A stretch of 40,430 bases of DNA from an uncultured Spirochaetaceae bacterium. Its GTDB lineage: Bacteria; Spirochaetota; Spirochaetia; Treponematales; UBA12059. The notes under the pieces were generated by a model. That model had not been told where the DNA came from and ran no database searches. It was given only the letters and a program-made list of their open reading frames with translations. The stretch spans positions 1-40,430 of the forward strand of contig CALKWG010000528.1 of assembly GCA_938004315.1 (NCBI GenBank), written 5' to 3'. The position numbers and the translations under genes are program-made. Below are positions 7,483-20,444 of the stretch, piece after piece (position 1 is the first letter of the stretch; each line of letters begins with the position of its first letter).

Positions 7483-7888
7483 GCAGGGGCAGGACGAAGG
7501 GCAGGAGCGATCGGTCGGATTCGGCCAGGTCCAGGGCGACGAGCTCCTCGGCCGAGGCCCAACGGAACTCATCATGCTCGCGCCGGGCGAACTCGTCGCC
7601 CGCTACGGATAGGGCCACGGCGACGAGCTCGTAAGGCCTACCCCTATGCTCGAAGGAGCTCCTGCCCAGGCGGCCGAGCGCCGTCGCCTCGACGCCGAGC
7701 TCCTCGTCGTATTCTCGGACCAGCGCGTCCTCGGCCGTCTCGCCGGCCTCCAGCTTGCCGCCGGGGAACTCCCAGCGGCCGCCTAGGTCCCCGCCGGGCT
7801 TGCGCCGACCGACCAGCACGCGGCCCTGATGTACGGCTATGCCGGCGGCCGAGCGGCCTAGGCGCGTAGCATCAAAGGAAGAGGACAT
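7469..7888 (-). CDS. Nudix hydrolase, MutT-like
   Basis: A 139-residue single-domain Nudix protein. The Nudix box G(x5)E(x7)REx2EEx G is complete, running from GGKLEAGE through REYDEELGV (about residues 42-64). It is preceded by RWEFPGG, which is typical of MutT-type enzymes that sanitise oxidised nucleotides. The substrate cannot be read from sequence. The start ATG at 7888 lies within the last codons of the upstream membrane-protein gene (overlap 17 bases), and the 3' end overlaps xseB on the other strand. This packing suggests it is the last gene of the minus-strand transcript starting near 8370. Confidence 0.92.
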   Translation of the reverse strand: MSSSFDATRLGRSAAGIAVHQGRVLVGRRKPGGDLGGRWEFPGGKLEAGETAEDALVREYDEELGVEATALGRLGRSSFEHRGRPYELVAVALSVAGDEFARREHDEFRWASAEELVALDLAESDRSLLPFVLPLLSPR

Positions 7889-8288
7889 TCGGGAAGAGGA
7901 AATGGGCGAAGCCTATCGCCATGGCCGCGATCCCGAGGAGGCGGCGCCTATGCAAGAAGATGGCGTCGAGCCGCTCCATTCCTTCGGCGTTGATGGTCGC
8001 GGTGGATCGATAGAACTCGAAGAGCAGCGCGAAACCGGAGGCCATGCCGGCCAAGGCGGGCAGGAAATCCCCGACGACGGGCACGTCGCCGCGCATCACG
8101 GTCAAGAGCTTGAAGAAGCCCACGACGAAGCCGAGCACGCCCAGTATGAGCCTAACGGTCGGATCCTGCAGGAAGCCGCGAAGGCCGTCGAAGGGCGTGG
8201 CCCGCGCTTCTTTACCGTAGACTATGAGGGCGTAACCGGCCAGTATGTTCAAGAGGACGCTGAGCAGGTAAAACTGAATCATGCTCAT
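7872..8288 (-). CDS. Small four-helix membrane protein of unknown function
   Basis: A 138-residue hydrophobic protein with about four predicted transmembrane segments: roughly residues 5-24, 45-64, 75-92 and 118-136. It has short charged loops, including an ERLDAIFLHRRR segment that is probably cytoplasmic. I recognise no family motif. ATG 8288 is supported by a GGAG close upstream and by a good promoter at 8376-8404. It overlaps the start of the Nudix gene by 17 bases, so the two are likely cotranscribed. Confidence 0.8.
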   Translation of the reverse strand: MSMIQFYLLSVLLNILAGYALIVYGKEARATPFDGLRGFLQDPTVRLILGVLGFVVGFFKLLTVMRGDVPVVGDFLPALAGMASGFALLFEFYRSTATINAEGMERLDAIFLHRRRLLGIAAMAIGFAHFLFPNVLFL

Positions 8289-8375
8289 TTCTCCGTTCGA
8301 CCAAAGCTGAGCGCAGGCGCGGTCATCGATCCGTCCGGCTTGGGGAGGATCGAAAGGCGCGGCCGCGTAGCTAAA

Positions 8376-8404
8376 ACCATACTTGAAAGCCCCGGTGCGG
8401 TCAA
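8376..8404 (-). promoter_or_regulatory. Sigma-70 promoter for the membrane protein-Nudix transcript
   Basis: On the minus strand TTGACC (8404-8399), a 17-base spacer and TATGGT (8381-8376) form a good sigma-70 promoter. Expected initiation is near 8369, about 80 bases upstream of the ATG at 8288. It lies in the 169-base gap between the two small membrane-protein genes. Confidence 0.6.
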
Positions 8405-8417
8405 GCGAAGGCTTGCG

Positions 8418-8432
8418 CGGCCTCGGAGGCCG
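8418..8432 (-). terminator. Weak hairpin downstream of the 8458-8976 gene
   Basis: A 15-base palindrome (7-bp arms around one central base) lies 25 bases past the stop codon of the upstream minus-strand gene and just ahead of the next promoter. No T-tract follows, so if it terminates transcription it is not a classical intrinsic terminator. Confidence 0.3.
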
Positions 8433-8457
8433 ACCGCGGGCGCCCGGACGGCCGAGC

Positions 8458-8976
8458 TTAGCGCATCCGGACCGCTAATTCAGCCTGGGAATCGCCCGAG
8501 ACGATCAGGGCGGCGGCCCATTCGGGCTTGGCGACGGCCGGGAGCTTCAGCTTCAGCTCGTGCACGCCGGGGAGGAACTCGCCTTCAGCCGCCTGTCCGC
8601 CCACGGTGACCCGGACCGTCGCCAGGCCCGCCTCGCGCGCGCCTAAGCCGCGTTCCCGCCTGAGCGACAGATAGGCGTCGCCTTCGAACCAGAGGGCATC
8701 CATGGAATATGACCAACCGGCCAGGCGCGCGCTCTCCTTGCCGCCGCTCACCCAGTCGACGAGGAAGGCGGCTACCAGCATGAAGATGAGGCCGTAGAAC
8801 AGCATGGCCAAGGACCGCGTCGCCGTCATGGTACGGAGGAGCCCGGGGCGCTTGGCGTGGTGCAAGCTCTCGGCGAAGCGGGCGTAGCGGCCGGCGCCCT
8901 CCATGCGTCGCTCGCGATTATAGTAATAGGTGACGTTAGCCTTGTCGTTCTTCTCTCGCGTCTCCCACTTATCCAT
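8458..8976 (-). CDS. Single-pass membrane protein of unknown function
   Basis: A 172-residue protein in three parts. First is a strongly charged N-terminal cytoplasmic region of about 50 residues (MDKWETREKNDKANVTYYYN...). A single membrane helix follows at about 54-74. The C-terminal domain of about 95 residues is probably periplasmic, with beta-strand-like alternation (VRVTVGGQAAEGEFLPGVHELKLKL is within it). I do not recognise a family. The start ATG 8976 is chosen because AAAGGA lies seven bases upstream; an in-frame ATG at 9024 is less likely. The start overlaps the stop of the upstream NAD(P)HX-repair gene by eight bases, so it is translationally linked to that operon. Confidence 0.78.
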   Translation of the reverse strand: MDKWETREKNDKANVTYYYNRERRMEGAGRYARFAESLHHAKRPGLLRTMTATRSLAMLFYGLIFMLVAAFLVDWVSGGKESARLAGWSYSMDALWFEGDAYLSLRRERGLGAREAGLATVRVTVGGQAAEGEFLPGVHELKLKLPAVAKPEWAAALIVSGDSQAELAVRMR

Positions 8977-10597
8977 GCTTCGTCCTTTCATAAGCCAGGG
9001 ACGCCAGGGCCTCGGGAAGCTCACCGGCGTCGTAGAAGCCTTTTTGGGCGGCCAGCCGTCGGCCGGCCAGTCCGTGGGCGATGACGCCGGCGCGGGCCGC
9101 GTCCCAGGCGGGCGCTCCGCGGGCCAGGAGCCCGGCTATGAAGCCGGCTAAGGCGTCGCCCGAGCCGCCGACGCCTAGGCTCGGCTCGCGGCCGTCCCAG
9201 ACGGCGAGGCGGCCGTCGGGCATAGCGATAAAGCTGGTCGCGTCCTTGCAGACGAGCGCGGCGCCGTAGGCCCGCGCCGTCTCGAGGGCCAAGGCGGCCG
9301 CGTCGTAGCGCCAACGCTCGGCGGCCAAGGCGACGGCCTCGGGATCGCCCGGACGTCCGAGGGCCGCGGCCGCGAGCGCCGCGAGCTCGCCGGGGTGCGG
9401 CGTCATGATCAGGGGCGCGGCTCGCTTGGGTTTATCGGGCGCGCCCGCCCCCGCGGTACCGCCGACGGCGCCGCGCGCGACGAGCCTGAGCGCGTCGGCG
9501 TCGACGACCAAGGGAAGGGAACTTTCCCATAGGTCTTTAAGCGCGCCCTCCGCCGCCTCGTCCAGGCCGAGCCCCGGCCCGACGAGCGCGGCGTCCAGAA
9601 GCCGGCCTGAGCCTAAGGATAGGGGCCTCACGATCTGTCCCTGCAGGCGGCCGGCCGCCTGCGCGTAGCTTTCATCCCTGACTATAAAGCTGACGACGCC
9701 GGCCCCGGCGGCCGAGGCGGCGCGCGCGGCGATGAGCCCGGCGCCCAGAGTCCCGAGGGCCCCGCCGTAGACCCCGACGGCGCCGCGGCTCCCTTTGTGC
9801 GCCTCGGGCGCCAAGGGCGGGAGGAGCTCCGCGAGATCCGCATCCTCCAACAGGCGGGCGTCTGCCATCGCTTCGACGCGGCCGAGGGGAAAGATGCCTT
9901 CGGCCGCCGCGATACGGCCCGCCGCGCCGCGATATGCCGGAAAATATAGCTCAAGCTTACGCGGCGCGACGCAAACGGTGAGCTCCGCCTTCGGCGGCGC
10001 GGGGCGAGCTGATTCAGCCGCCGGCGAAGGCGATAAGCTCCCGGCTCGGCCACCATAGGCCCCTACCCCGCTCGGCAAGTCCAAGGCGACGAGGCGGCCG
10101 CGCGCGCTCCCGCAGAGCTCGGCCGCCTCTAAGGCTCGGCCGCGGAGAGGGCCGCGTACGCCGGTCCCGGCGACCGCGTCGATGACCAGGGCGGCCTCGG
10201 CGACGGCCTTAAGCGCCTCGGGCGAGCCTAGCCCGATAAGCCGGACCCCGGCCGCCTCAGCCTCTCGCGCTCGGGCGGCCGCCGCCTCGCCGAGGCGATC
10301 GGGAACCACGGCCGCCAAGCCGGGCTCGCCGGCGAAGGCAGCCATGCGCAAAAGGGCCAGGGCGTCGCCGGCGTTATTGCCCGAGCCGCAGATCGCCGCC
10401 ACCTTGGTCGCCCCCGCCCAGCCCGCGCGAGCCGCGACGCCGCCGGCAGCGGCGGCGGGCCAGACGCCTTCGGCGATCAGGACGTCCAGGATGCGCGCGG
10501 CCGCGAGCTCCATGAGCCGCTCGGCGGAGACGCCGTACTCGGCCTGGGTCAGCGCGTCCAACGCCGCGGCCGCGGCGCAGGACAGGAGGGGCCTCAT
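8969..10597 (-). CDS. nnr: Bifunctional NAD(P)H-hydrate epimerase / ADP-dependent NAD(P)H-hydrate dehydratase
   Basis: This enzyme repairs hydrated NADH/NADPH (NAD(P)HX). The N-terminal YjeF epimerase domain covers about residues 1-220, with GSGNNAGDALALLR (71-84) and VIDAVAGTGVRGPLRG. The C-terminal ribokinase-fold dehydratase has KGSRGAVGVYGGALGTLGAG, the MTPHPGELA block and the catalytic VGGSGDALAGFIAGLL. Length 542 is usual for the fusion. In the N-domain loop the common GNNGGDG appears as GNNAGDA, a conservative change at the nucleotide-binding turn. ATG 10597 is chosen because it forms an ATGA overlap with the stop of the upstream lipoprotein gene. Alanine-rich linkers reflect the GC-rich genome. 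Confidence 0.92.
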   Translation of the reverse strand: MRPLLSCAAAAALDALTQAEYGVSAERLMELAAARILDVLIAEGVWPAAAAGGVAARAGWAGATKVAAICGSGNNAGDALALLRMAAFAGEPGLAAVVPDRLGEAAAARAREAEAAGVRLIGLGSPEALKAVAEAALVIDAVAGTGVRGPLRGRALEAAELCGSARGRLVALDLPSGVGAYGGRAGSLSPSPAAESARPAPPKAELTVCVAPRKLELYFPAYRGAAGRIAAAEGIFPLGRVEAMADARLLEDADLAELLPPLAPEAHKGSRGAVGVYGGALGTLGAGLIAARAASAAGAGVVSFIVRDESYAQAAGRLQGQIVRPLSLGSGRLLDAALVGPGLGLDEAAEGALKDLWESSLPLVVDADALRLVARGAVGGTAGAGAPDKPKRAAPLIMTPHPGELAALAAAALGRPGDPEAVALAAERWRYDAAALALETARAYGAALVCKDATSFIAMPDGRLAVWDGREPSLGVGGSGDALAGFIAGLLARGAPAWDAARAGVIAHGLAGRRLAAQKGFYDAGELPEALASLAYERTKHG

Positions 10598-11832
10598 GGG
10601 GCGCGGCCGCCGATCACGCGGTCGAAGCGCCACCAGACGATGCGGGCCTCGAAGCGAGTCGCCAGGAGGGCCGATACGATGCCGTCGGGCGAAAGGTGCA
10701 TGGTCTTGTACATAAGCTCGTCCGGCTCTATGACCAGGGAGAAACGCGACAGGGCTTTGGATGCCGGATCGAAGACGCCGAAATAGGTCGCGCCTTCGTC
10801 GTCCACCGCCGACATGAAGACCTTACCCAGGGCTACCCCGACGAGATCCCAGCTCCTGGGCACCGGCTTCGGCGCCCCGCGCCTGGCTTGCGGCGGCTCG
10901 AAGCCGGGCAGCTCGAAATCGTCCTCGAAGCCCCCGCGGCTACGCGAGAGGATCCAGGCGCGGCTCGAGGCGAACTCCACGCCGGTGCGCGAGCGGGTCG
11001 CCTGGTCGACCACGTCGCGGTAGTAGTCGACTTTGAGGAGAAGCCCGTCGCCGTCGGGGCTGAGGCCTATGCCGTCCATCGACGGGAAGAGGTCGGCTTC
11101 GCCGGCCGGGAGGGGCAGGCGATCGCGCCGAATGCGAACGGTCGATTCAAGGAGGCCCGCCTGGGAGAACCAAAAGGCCGTCCAACCTTCGCCGGTGACG
11201 CATACCACCACGCAGCCGTCTGAGGGGGTGATGAGGATGGAGGCGATAAGCGGGAACGGCGTACCTCCGAGGCCCTCTTGGCCTAGGTAGTCCTGGTACT
11301 CGCCGTCGCGGCTGAAGCGCAGCACCACGTATTCCAGGCTGGATTGCGTGGTTTCGTCGTAGCTGCGCCGCTCCTCGGGAACCCGCTCCTCGACGAAGAA
11401 GCTACGGCGGGAGTCGACGGCTATAGCCCCCGGCGCGTTGAAGGGATAGGTCCGGGCGACGCGTCCCTGGGCCGGCTCCCCCGCTTGGGCGAGACGTAAG
11501 ATGACGGGGGCCGGATTCCTGTCCGGATTATAGACCATGGACAGGAGGTCGCCGAACGAGGAGAGGCTGATCACCTTGCCTGCGTTGCCGTTCGCGATAA
11601 AGAAGATGCCGTCGCGCATGGCTATCGAGCTCGGTAGCGGCGGGGCGTTCCCCGAGAGGCTGAAGAGGTTGAGCTGATCCTCCATGGTGCCGAAGCCCAG
11701 GGTAAAGAGCTGCTCCCGCTTCAGCGCGCGGAGCTCGCCGGCGTCCGAGCAAGAGGACGCGGCCAGGGCTGCGAGCGCGGCGAGGGCCGCTAGGGCTACG
11801 GGCATAGCGAGGCGGGAAGGGCGAGCGGGCAC
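10594..11832 (-). CDS. Lipoprotein with beta-propeller-like body, function unknown
   Basis: A 412-residue exported protein. An Ala/Leu-rich signal segment ends in a lipobox LAASSC (Cys 28 from the GTG at 11832, Cys 19 if the ATG at 11805 is used). The mature part contains repeated strand-turn units such as AMRDGIFFIANGNAGKVISLS, IAVDSRRSFFVEE and IGLSPDGDGLLLKVDY, suggestive of a beta-propeller with SPDG-type blades. It resembles a family of spirochaete lipoproteins (LIC_12708-like) from memory, but I cannot verify this. Start choice between GTG 11832 and ATG 11805 is open. It is the first gene of a lipoprotein-nnr-membrane protein run with overlapping stops and starts, so all three are probably cotranscribed. 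It diverges from secA. Confidence 0.8.
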   Translation of the reverse strand: MPARPSRLAMPVALAALAALAALAASSCSDAGELRALKREQLFTLGFGTMEDQLNLFSLSGNAPPLPSSIAMRDGIFFIANGNAGKVISLSSFGDLLSMVYNPDRNPAPVILRLAQAGEPAQGRVARTYPFNAPGAIAVDSRRSFFVEERVPEERRSYDETTQSSLEYVVLRFSRDGEYQDYLGQEGLGGTPFPLIASILITPSDGCVVVCVTGEGWTAFWFSQAGLLESTVRIRRDRLPLPAGEADLFPSMDGIGLSPDGDGLLLKVDYYRDVVDQATRSRTGVEFASSRAWILSRSRGGFEDDFELPGFEPPQARRGAPKPVPRSWDLVGVALGKVFMSAVDDEGATYFGVFDPASKALSRFSLVIEPDELMYKTMHLSPDGIVSALLATRFEARIVWWRFDRVIGGRAP

Positions 11833-11923
11833 GGGCGAACCTCCGAAGCGGCCATGGCGGCCGCGGGAACAGCCCCCGCGCCGCGGCGTATAGAGCGCCC
11901 TGACGGCGCCGCCGGAGCTAAGC

Positions 11924-11951
11924 TTGACCGCTTATTCTTAAAAGATATAGA
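11924..11951 (+). promoter_or_regulatory. Candidate secA promoter close to the start codon
   Basis: TTGACC (11924-11929), a 16-base spacer and TATAGA (11946-11951) resemble a sigma-70 promoter. Initiation would fall near 11958, only about three bases before the secA ATG at 11961, implying a leaderless or near-leaderless message. No good Shine-Dalgarno is visible before this ATG, which fits. Prediction only. Confidence 0.4.
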
Positions 11952-11960
11952 GTAAGCGAC

Positions 11961-14747
<2,787 letters not shown>

Positions 14748-14750
14748 GGC

Positions 14751-16151
14751 ATGTCGCTTAACTGGAACGAGATAGATAGGGTCTTAGGCGAGCTGGATCT
14801 CGTCGGGGCCCAGCTGCAGCGCATCGCGCAGCCCTCGTACGACACGCTCCTCTTGTCCTTCTATAAGCCGGGCAAGGCGACCGAGCTCATGATCTGCGTG
14901 GCGCACGGCGCCTGCCGCCTGCACGCCACGAAGCTGGCCCTGCCCAAGGCGCCCAAGCCCCAGCGCTTCACCGAGCTCCTGCGCGCCCAGGTCCGCGGCG
15001 CCCGCGTCGAGGCCGTCGGGCAGCTGGGCGCCGAGCGCATCGTCCGCCTGCGCATCGGCCGCGACGAGGGCGAGCGCCTCCTGTACGCTAGGCTCTGGTC
15101 AAGCGCGGCCAACGTGATACTCACCAAGCCGGACGGGACCATCGTCGACGTCCTCACGCGGAAGCCCTCCAAGGGCGAGCTCGCCGGCGGCCGCTACGCG
15201 CCGGAGGCCGGCCCCGCCCCCGACAAGGCCTTCCCGGCGCGCGATTTCCCCGGCGAGGGTAGCTATAACGAGCGCGTCGACGCCTACTACGCCGAGCACG
15301 GCTCGGAGCTATCGCGCCAGGCCCTCCTCGAGCGGGCCAAGAAGCATTTCGCCTCGAAGCGGGCGTCTATAGAGCTCCGCGTCGCCTCCCTCGAGAAGGC
15401 GCTGGCGGCCTACGCCGAGCCCGAGCGATTGAAGGAGCTCGGCGACATACTCATGGCCAACCCCGCCGGCCCCGTCGAGCGCTCCTGCGTCCGAGCCGAC
15501 GATTTCTACCGCGGCGGCTCGGTGATCATCCACGTCGACGAGAAGAAGAGCGTCGTCGAGAACGCCAAGGACTATTACGAGAAGGCCAGGAAGGCCCGTT
15601 CGGGCCTCGCCGACGCCCGCGACGAGCTGGCCGAAGCCCGCGCCGCCCTGGCCGAGCTCGCGGCCGAGGAGCGGGCGATCGAGGCGGAGGAGAACCCCTA
15701 CCGCATCCGAGCCTACCTGGCCAAGCGGCGCACGGCGCCGGCCGAGGCGCCCAAGCGCTACCCGGGGCTATCCCTCGAGCTGGACGGCTGGCTCATCCTG
15801 GTCGGCCGCTCGGCCGCCGAAAACGACCAGCTCCTACGCCGGTACGTCCGCGGCAACGACCTATGGATGCACGCGCGCGACTACGCCGGCTCGTACGTCT
15901 TCGTACGAGCGCGGGCGGGTAAGAGCTTCCCCCTGGATATTATGCTGGCGGCCGGCAATCTGGCGCTGTACTATTCCAAAGGCCGAAGCTCGGGCTCGGG
16001 GGACCTCTACTATACCCAGGTGAAGTACCTACGACGCGCCAAGGACGGCCCCAAGGGCCTCGTGATACCCACGCAGGAGAAGAATCTGCGCGTCAAGCTC
16101 GACGAGGATCGCCTGCGCGCTTTGAAGCGGCTCATTGGCCGCGAGGACTAG
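14751..16151 (+). CDS. NFACT-family protein (RqcH / fibronectin-binding-protein A-like)
   Basis: A 466-residue NFACT protein. In bacteria RqcH binds stalled 50S-peptidyl-tRNA complexes and adds C-terminal alanine tails that mark nascent chains for ClpXP or similar proteases. The N-terminal NFACT-N domain (about 1-190) is followed by a long charged coiled coil (about 195-320). The NFACT-R domain follows (about 335-450), with GWLILVGRSAAENDQLLRRY, DLWMHARDYAGSYVFVR and a YYSKGRSSGSGDLYYTQVKY block. It is shorter than B. subtilis RqcH, so a reduced helical region is likely; whether it is tailing-competent is not decidable here. It begins three bases after secA and ends facing clpC. Its genomic company (ClpC, McsA, FtsH) fits protein quality control. 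Confidence 0.9.
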   Translation: MSLNWNEIDRVLGELDLVGAQLQRIAQPSYDTLLLSFYKPGKATELMICVAHGACRLHATKLALPKAPKPQRFTELLRAQVRGARVEAVGQLGAERIVRLRIGRDEGERLLYARLWSSAANVILTKPDGTIVDVLTRKPSKGELAGGRYAPEAGPAPDKAFPARDFPGEGSYNERVDAYYAEHGSELSRQALLERAKKHFASKRASIELRVASLEKALAAYAEPERLKELGDILMANPAGPVERSCVRADDFYRGGSVIIHVDEKKSVVENAKDYYEKARKARSGLADARDELAEARAALAELAAEERAIEAEENPYRIRAYLAKRRTAPAEAPKRYPGLSLELDGWLILVGRSAAENDQLLRRYVRGNDLWMHARDYAGSYVFVRARAGKSFPLDIMLAAGNLALYYSKGRSSGSGDLYYTQVKYLRRAKDGPKGLVIPTQEKNLRVKLDEDRLRALKRLIGRED

Positions 16152-16160
16152 GCCCCCTCG

Positions 16161-16179
16161 CCGCGGCGGGACGCCGCGG
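16161..16179. terminator. GC-rich hairpin between convergent NFACT and clpC genes
   Basis: A perfect 8-bp inverted repeat (16161-16168 with 16172-16179) with a three-base loop sits in the 36-base gap between convergent stop codons. No T-tract follows on either strand, so it may act as a weak bidirectional terminator or simply stabilise 3' ends. Confidence 0.45.
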
Positions 16180-16187
16180 GCGCGGCT

Positions 16188-18701
<2,514 letters not shown>

Positions 18702-18704
18702 CGC

Positions 18705-19787
18705 CTACCCCTTGGCCGGCTTGAGCCTGGCCGCCGCGTCGCGTAGGAGGCGCGCGCGTTCGGCCGCGTCGCCGCCTTCCGAACTCGGGCCCGCCTCGAC
18801 ATGAGGTCCCGCCCCGGCCTCGGACGCGCCGTCCGGCCGCGATCCTCTGGCCATACGTAAAGATAGCCATAATTCGGCGGTCTCGGCCATGCCGAGCCCC
18901 GTTAATAATCCGCAGGACAAGCCCAGGCGCAGGGCCGAGACGAGCTCGTCCGCCTCGTCGCGCCCCAGGAGCAGCGCCTCCCGCGCGACGCCGTAGGCGC
19001 GCCCCACGAGGTCGCCGAGCTCCAACGCCCGCCGCTCGGCGAGCTCGGCACGGGCCCGTCGCTCGTACTCCGCTATCAAGGCCGCGCTCCTCTGCAGGCG
19101 CTCGAGGGAGGCGGCCTCCGCTTCCCGATAAGCCTCCGGCAGGGCTAAGGAGTACGCGGAGCCGGCGCTCGTCTGCCTGGCGCTATAGGCGCCTTCGATG
19201 ATGAAGCCGGCCTCCAAGGCCTTCCTAAAGACGCCGTCGAGGAGGCCGGCCATAGAGAGCCCAGGCAGGTGCAGCCTGACCCAGGCGGCCAGGCCGCTGC
19301 CGCAGCGCAGGGCGTCGGCCTGCACGTAGCCGGCCTCGGGATCGAAGGCCCAGGCGACCGAAGAGGCCAGCCGGTCGTCGATAGACGAGGCGGCGGACCA
19401 GGGAGTTTCCAAATCCAAGCCGGCGCAGGCGCATGAGATAGCGCAGTGCGCGCCGTCATTGAAGCGTAGCCAAGCGCGCCGACCGGGGTCGAAGGCTAGG
19501 AGGCGCCCATCGTCCATTAAATAGGCGCGCGAGGCGACGCCCCGTTCGGCCGCGGCGTCGCGGCCGGCCTGCCCGAGGGAGGCGGCGGCAGAGAGCGTTA
19601 GCCCGGCGCAGGCGGCGGCCTCGGCCAGCTCGCCGGCCGCGGCGCGCGCTTCCTCCGCACTCGCCCGCCAGGGGAAAGGATAGCTCGCTAAATTTCTATC
19701 GAGGCGCACGGTCGACTCGATGGCTACGTCGTCGTCGGGAGCCGGAAGGAGGGGATACGGCGAGAGCGCGGGGGGGAGGCCCGTCAC
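18705..19787 (-). CDS. McsB-like protein, probable catalytically dead protein-arginine kinase (pseudokinase)
   Basis: The 360-residue protein aligns by eye along its whole length with McsB, the arginine kinase that tags proteins for ClpCP. Landmarks are IESTVRLDRNLASYPFP (residues 23-39, for SSRIRLARN), RFNDGAHCAISC (108-119, for NEEDHIRIQ), DALRCGSGLAAWVRLHLP (158-175, for SCPTNVGTGLRASVMMHLP) and EGAYSARQTSAGSAY (198-212, for RGIYGEGSEAVGNIF). At these sites the catalytic Glu pair, the active-site Cys, the second catalytic Glu and several ATP-binding Arg residues are replaced. The C-terminal RDxxRA phosphoarginine-docking motif also appears as DAAERA. The reading frame is intact. It starts with a GTG overlapping the mcsA stop (GTGA) and lies between mcsA and clpC, so it is expressed but likely an adaptor or regulator. 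Confidence 0.82.
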   Translation of the reverse strand: MTGLPPALSPYPLLPAPDDDVAIESTVRLDRNLASYPFPWRASAEEARAAAGELAEAAACAGLTLSAAASLGQAGRDAAAERGVASRAYLMDDGRLLAFDPGRRAWLRFNDGAHCAISCACAGLDLETPWSAASSIDDRLASSVAWAFDPEAGYVQADALRCGSGLAAWVRLHLPGLSMAGLLDGVFRKALEAGFIIEGAYSARQTSAGSAYSLALPEAYREAEAASLERLQRSAALIAEYERRARAELAERRALELGDLVGRAYGVAREALLLGRDEADELVSALRLGLSCGLLTGLGMAETAELWLSLRMARGSRPDGASEAGAGPHVEAGPSSEGGDAAERARLLRDAAARLKPAKG

Positions 19788-20212
19788 GAACCGGCCTCCA
19801 CGTCGGGACAGCCTAGGCCGGAGCGCAGGAGGTCGCGCAGGGCGGCCGCGCGCTCAAAGTCCTCGGCGGCGACGGCGGCCGCCAGCTCGGCCCGGAGGGT
19901 ATCGGCCTCCGGCGAAGGGGCGCGCGGCCCGGAGCCGGGCACCTTGCCGGCGTAGGAGGCGGCCCTCCCGCCGCGCCGCCACTGCGCGACGAGCTCCCGA
20001 CGTAGCGAACCTACGCAGACGGGGCAGCCAAGGCGCCCCTGCCTCCTTAGGCTCTCCGCGTCCAAGCCGCAGCGCGGGCAGCGCGAGGCGGCGGATTCCG
20101 CCTCGTCGCCGAGCTTAGCCAGGCAGTCTGCGCAGAGGCGGGTATATCCGTGCCGGGCGTCGAGGCTGACGAGGTAGCTGACGCCTTCGCGGCCGCAGGA
20201 ATCGCAACGCAT
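19784..20212 (-). CDS. mcsA: McsA-like zinc-finger/UVR protein, ClpC regulator
   Basis: A 142-residue protein with four CxxC pairs: C3/C6, C27/C30, C45/C48 and C63/C66, as in McsA, the zinc protein that activates McsB and binds ClpC. The family phrases GRLGCPVC and Y.GK.P are present, followed by a linker and a C-terminal UVR motif (about residues 106-138, ELAAAVAAEDFERAAALRD). All zinc ligands appear intact, in contrast to the degraded McsB homologue that follows. ATG 20212 (MRCDSCG) is chosen so the first zinc knuckle sits at the N-terminus as in relatives; a TTG at 20230 is possible. It heads the mcsA-mcsB-clpC operon; no CtsR box or CIRCE element is visible upstream. Confidence 0.88.
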   Translation of the reverse strand: MRCDSCGREGVSYLVSLDARHGYTRLCADCLAKLGDEAESAASRCPRCGLDAESLRRQGRLGCPVCVGSLRRELVAQWRRGGRAASYAGKVPGSGPRAPSPEADTLRAELAAAVAAEDFERAAALRDLLRSGLGCPDVEAGS

Positions 20213-20372
20213 GGTTATGAGTATAGGCAAAACGGGCGGATTACGAAAGGCCGCCGACGCCTGCCGGCGATGGGAGCCGGCGACGGGGTCCGCCGGCGGG
20301 AGGCCGCGCGCGGGCCGGAGGCCAGGAATAGACGTTTTTCGTTAATTTTTACCCGATTACACCCAGCTCGTC

Positions 20373-20402
20373 TTGTCGCGTCCCGGCTCGAGGCGGTACT
20401 AT
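20373..20402 (+). promoter_or_regulatory. Candidate promoter for the ABC importer operon
   Basis: TTGTCG (20373-20378) and TACTAT (20397-20402) are separated by 18 bases, giving four of six matches in each box. Initiation near 20409 would place the start of the GGGGC...GCCCC hairpin right at the 5' end of the message. The 232-base region from 20213 also contains the mcsA upstream sequence, in which I could not identify a clear promoter. Confidence 0.4.
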
Positions 20403-20408
20403 ACGATC

Positions 20409-20428
20409 GGGGCACTCAGTTAAGCCCC
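20409..20428 (+). promoter_or_regulatory. Short 5' leader hairpin ahead of the substrate-binding protein gene
   Basis: GGGGC (20409-20413) and GCCCC (20424-20428) can pair around a 10-base loop, ending three bases before the GGAGG ribosome binding site (20431-20435) of the gene at 20445. It is too small for a known riboswitch class; no TPP or other riboswitch consensus is visible. Confidence 0.4.
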
Positions 20429-20444
20429 CTGGAGGATAGAAGCG

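Noticed and set aside
8289..8457. Small gene between the two membrane-protein genes
   Set aside because: Open frames there have no start with ribosome binding site; the region is explained by a hairpin, a promoter and a leader.
20409..20428. Riboswitch or CIRCE heat-shock operator upstream of the ABC importer and mcsA
   Set aside because: No TPP or other riboswitch consensus can be seen; the GCACTC element lacks the matching GAGTGC half of CIRCE, and no CtsR heptad repeat is present.
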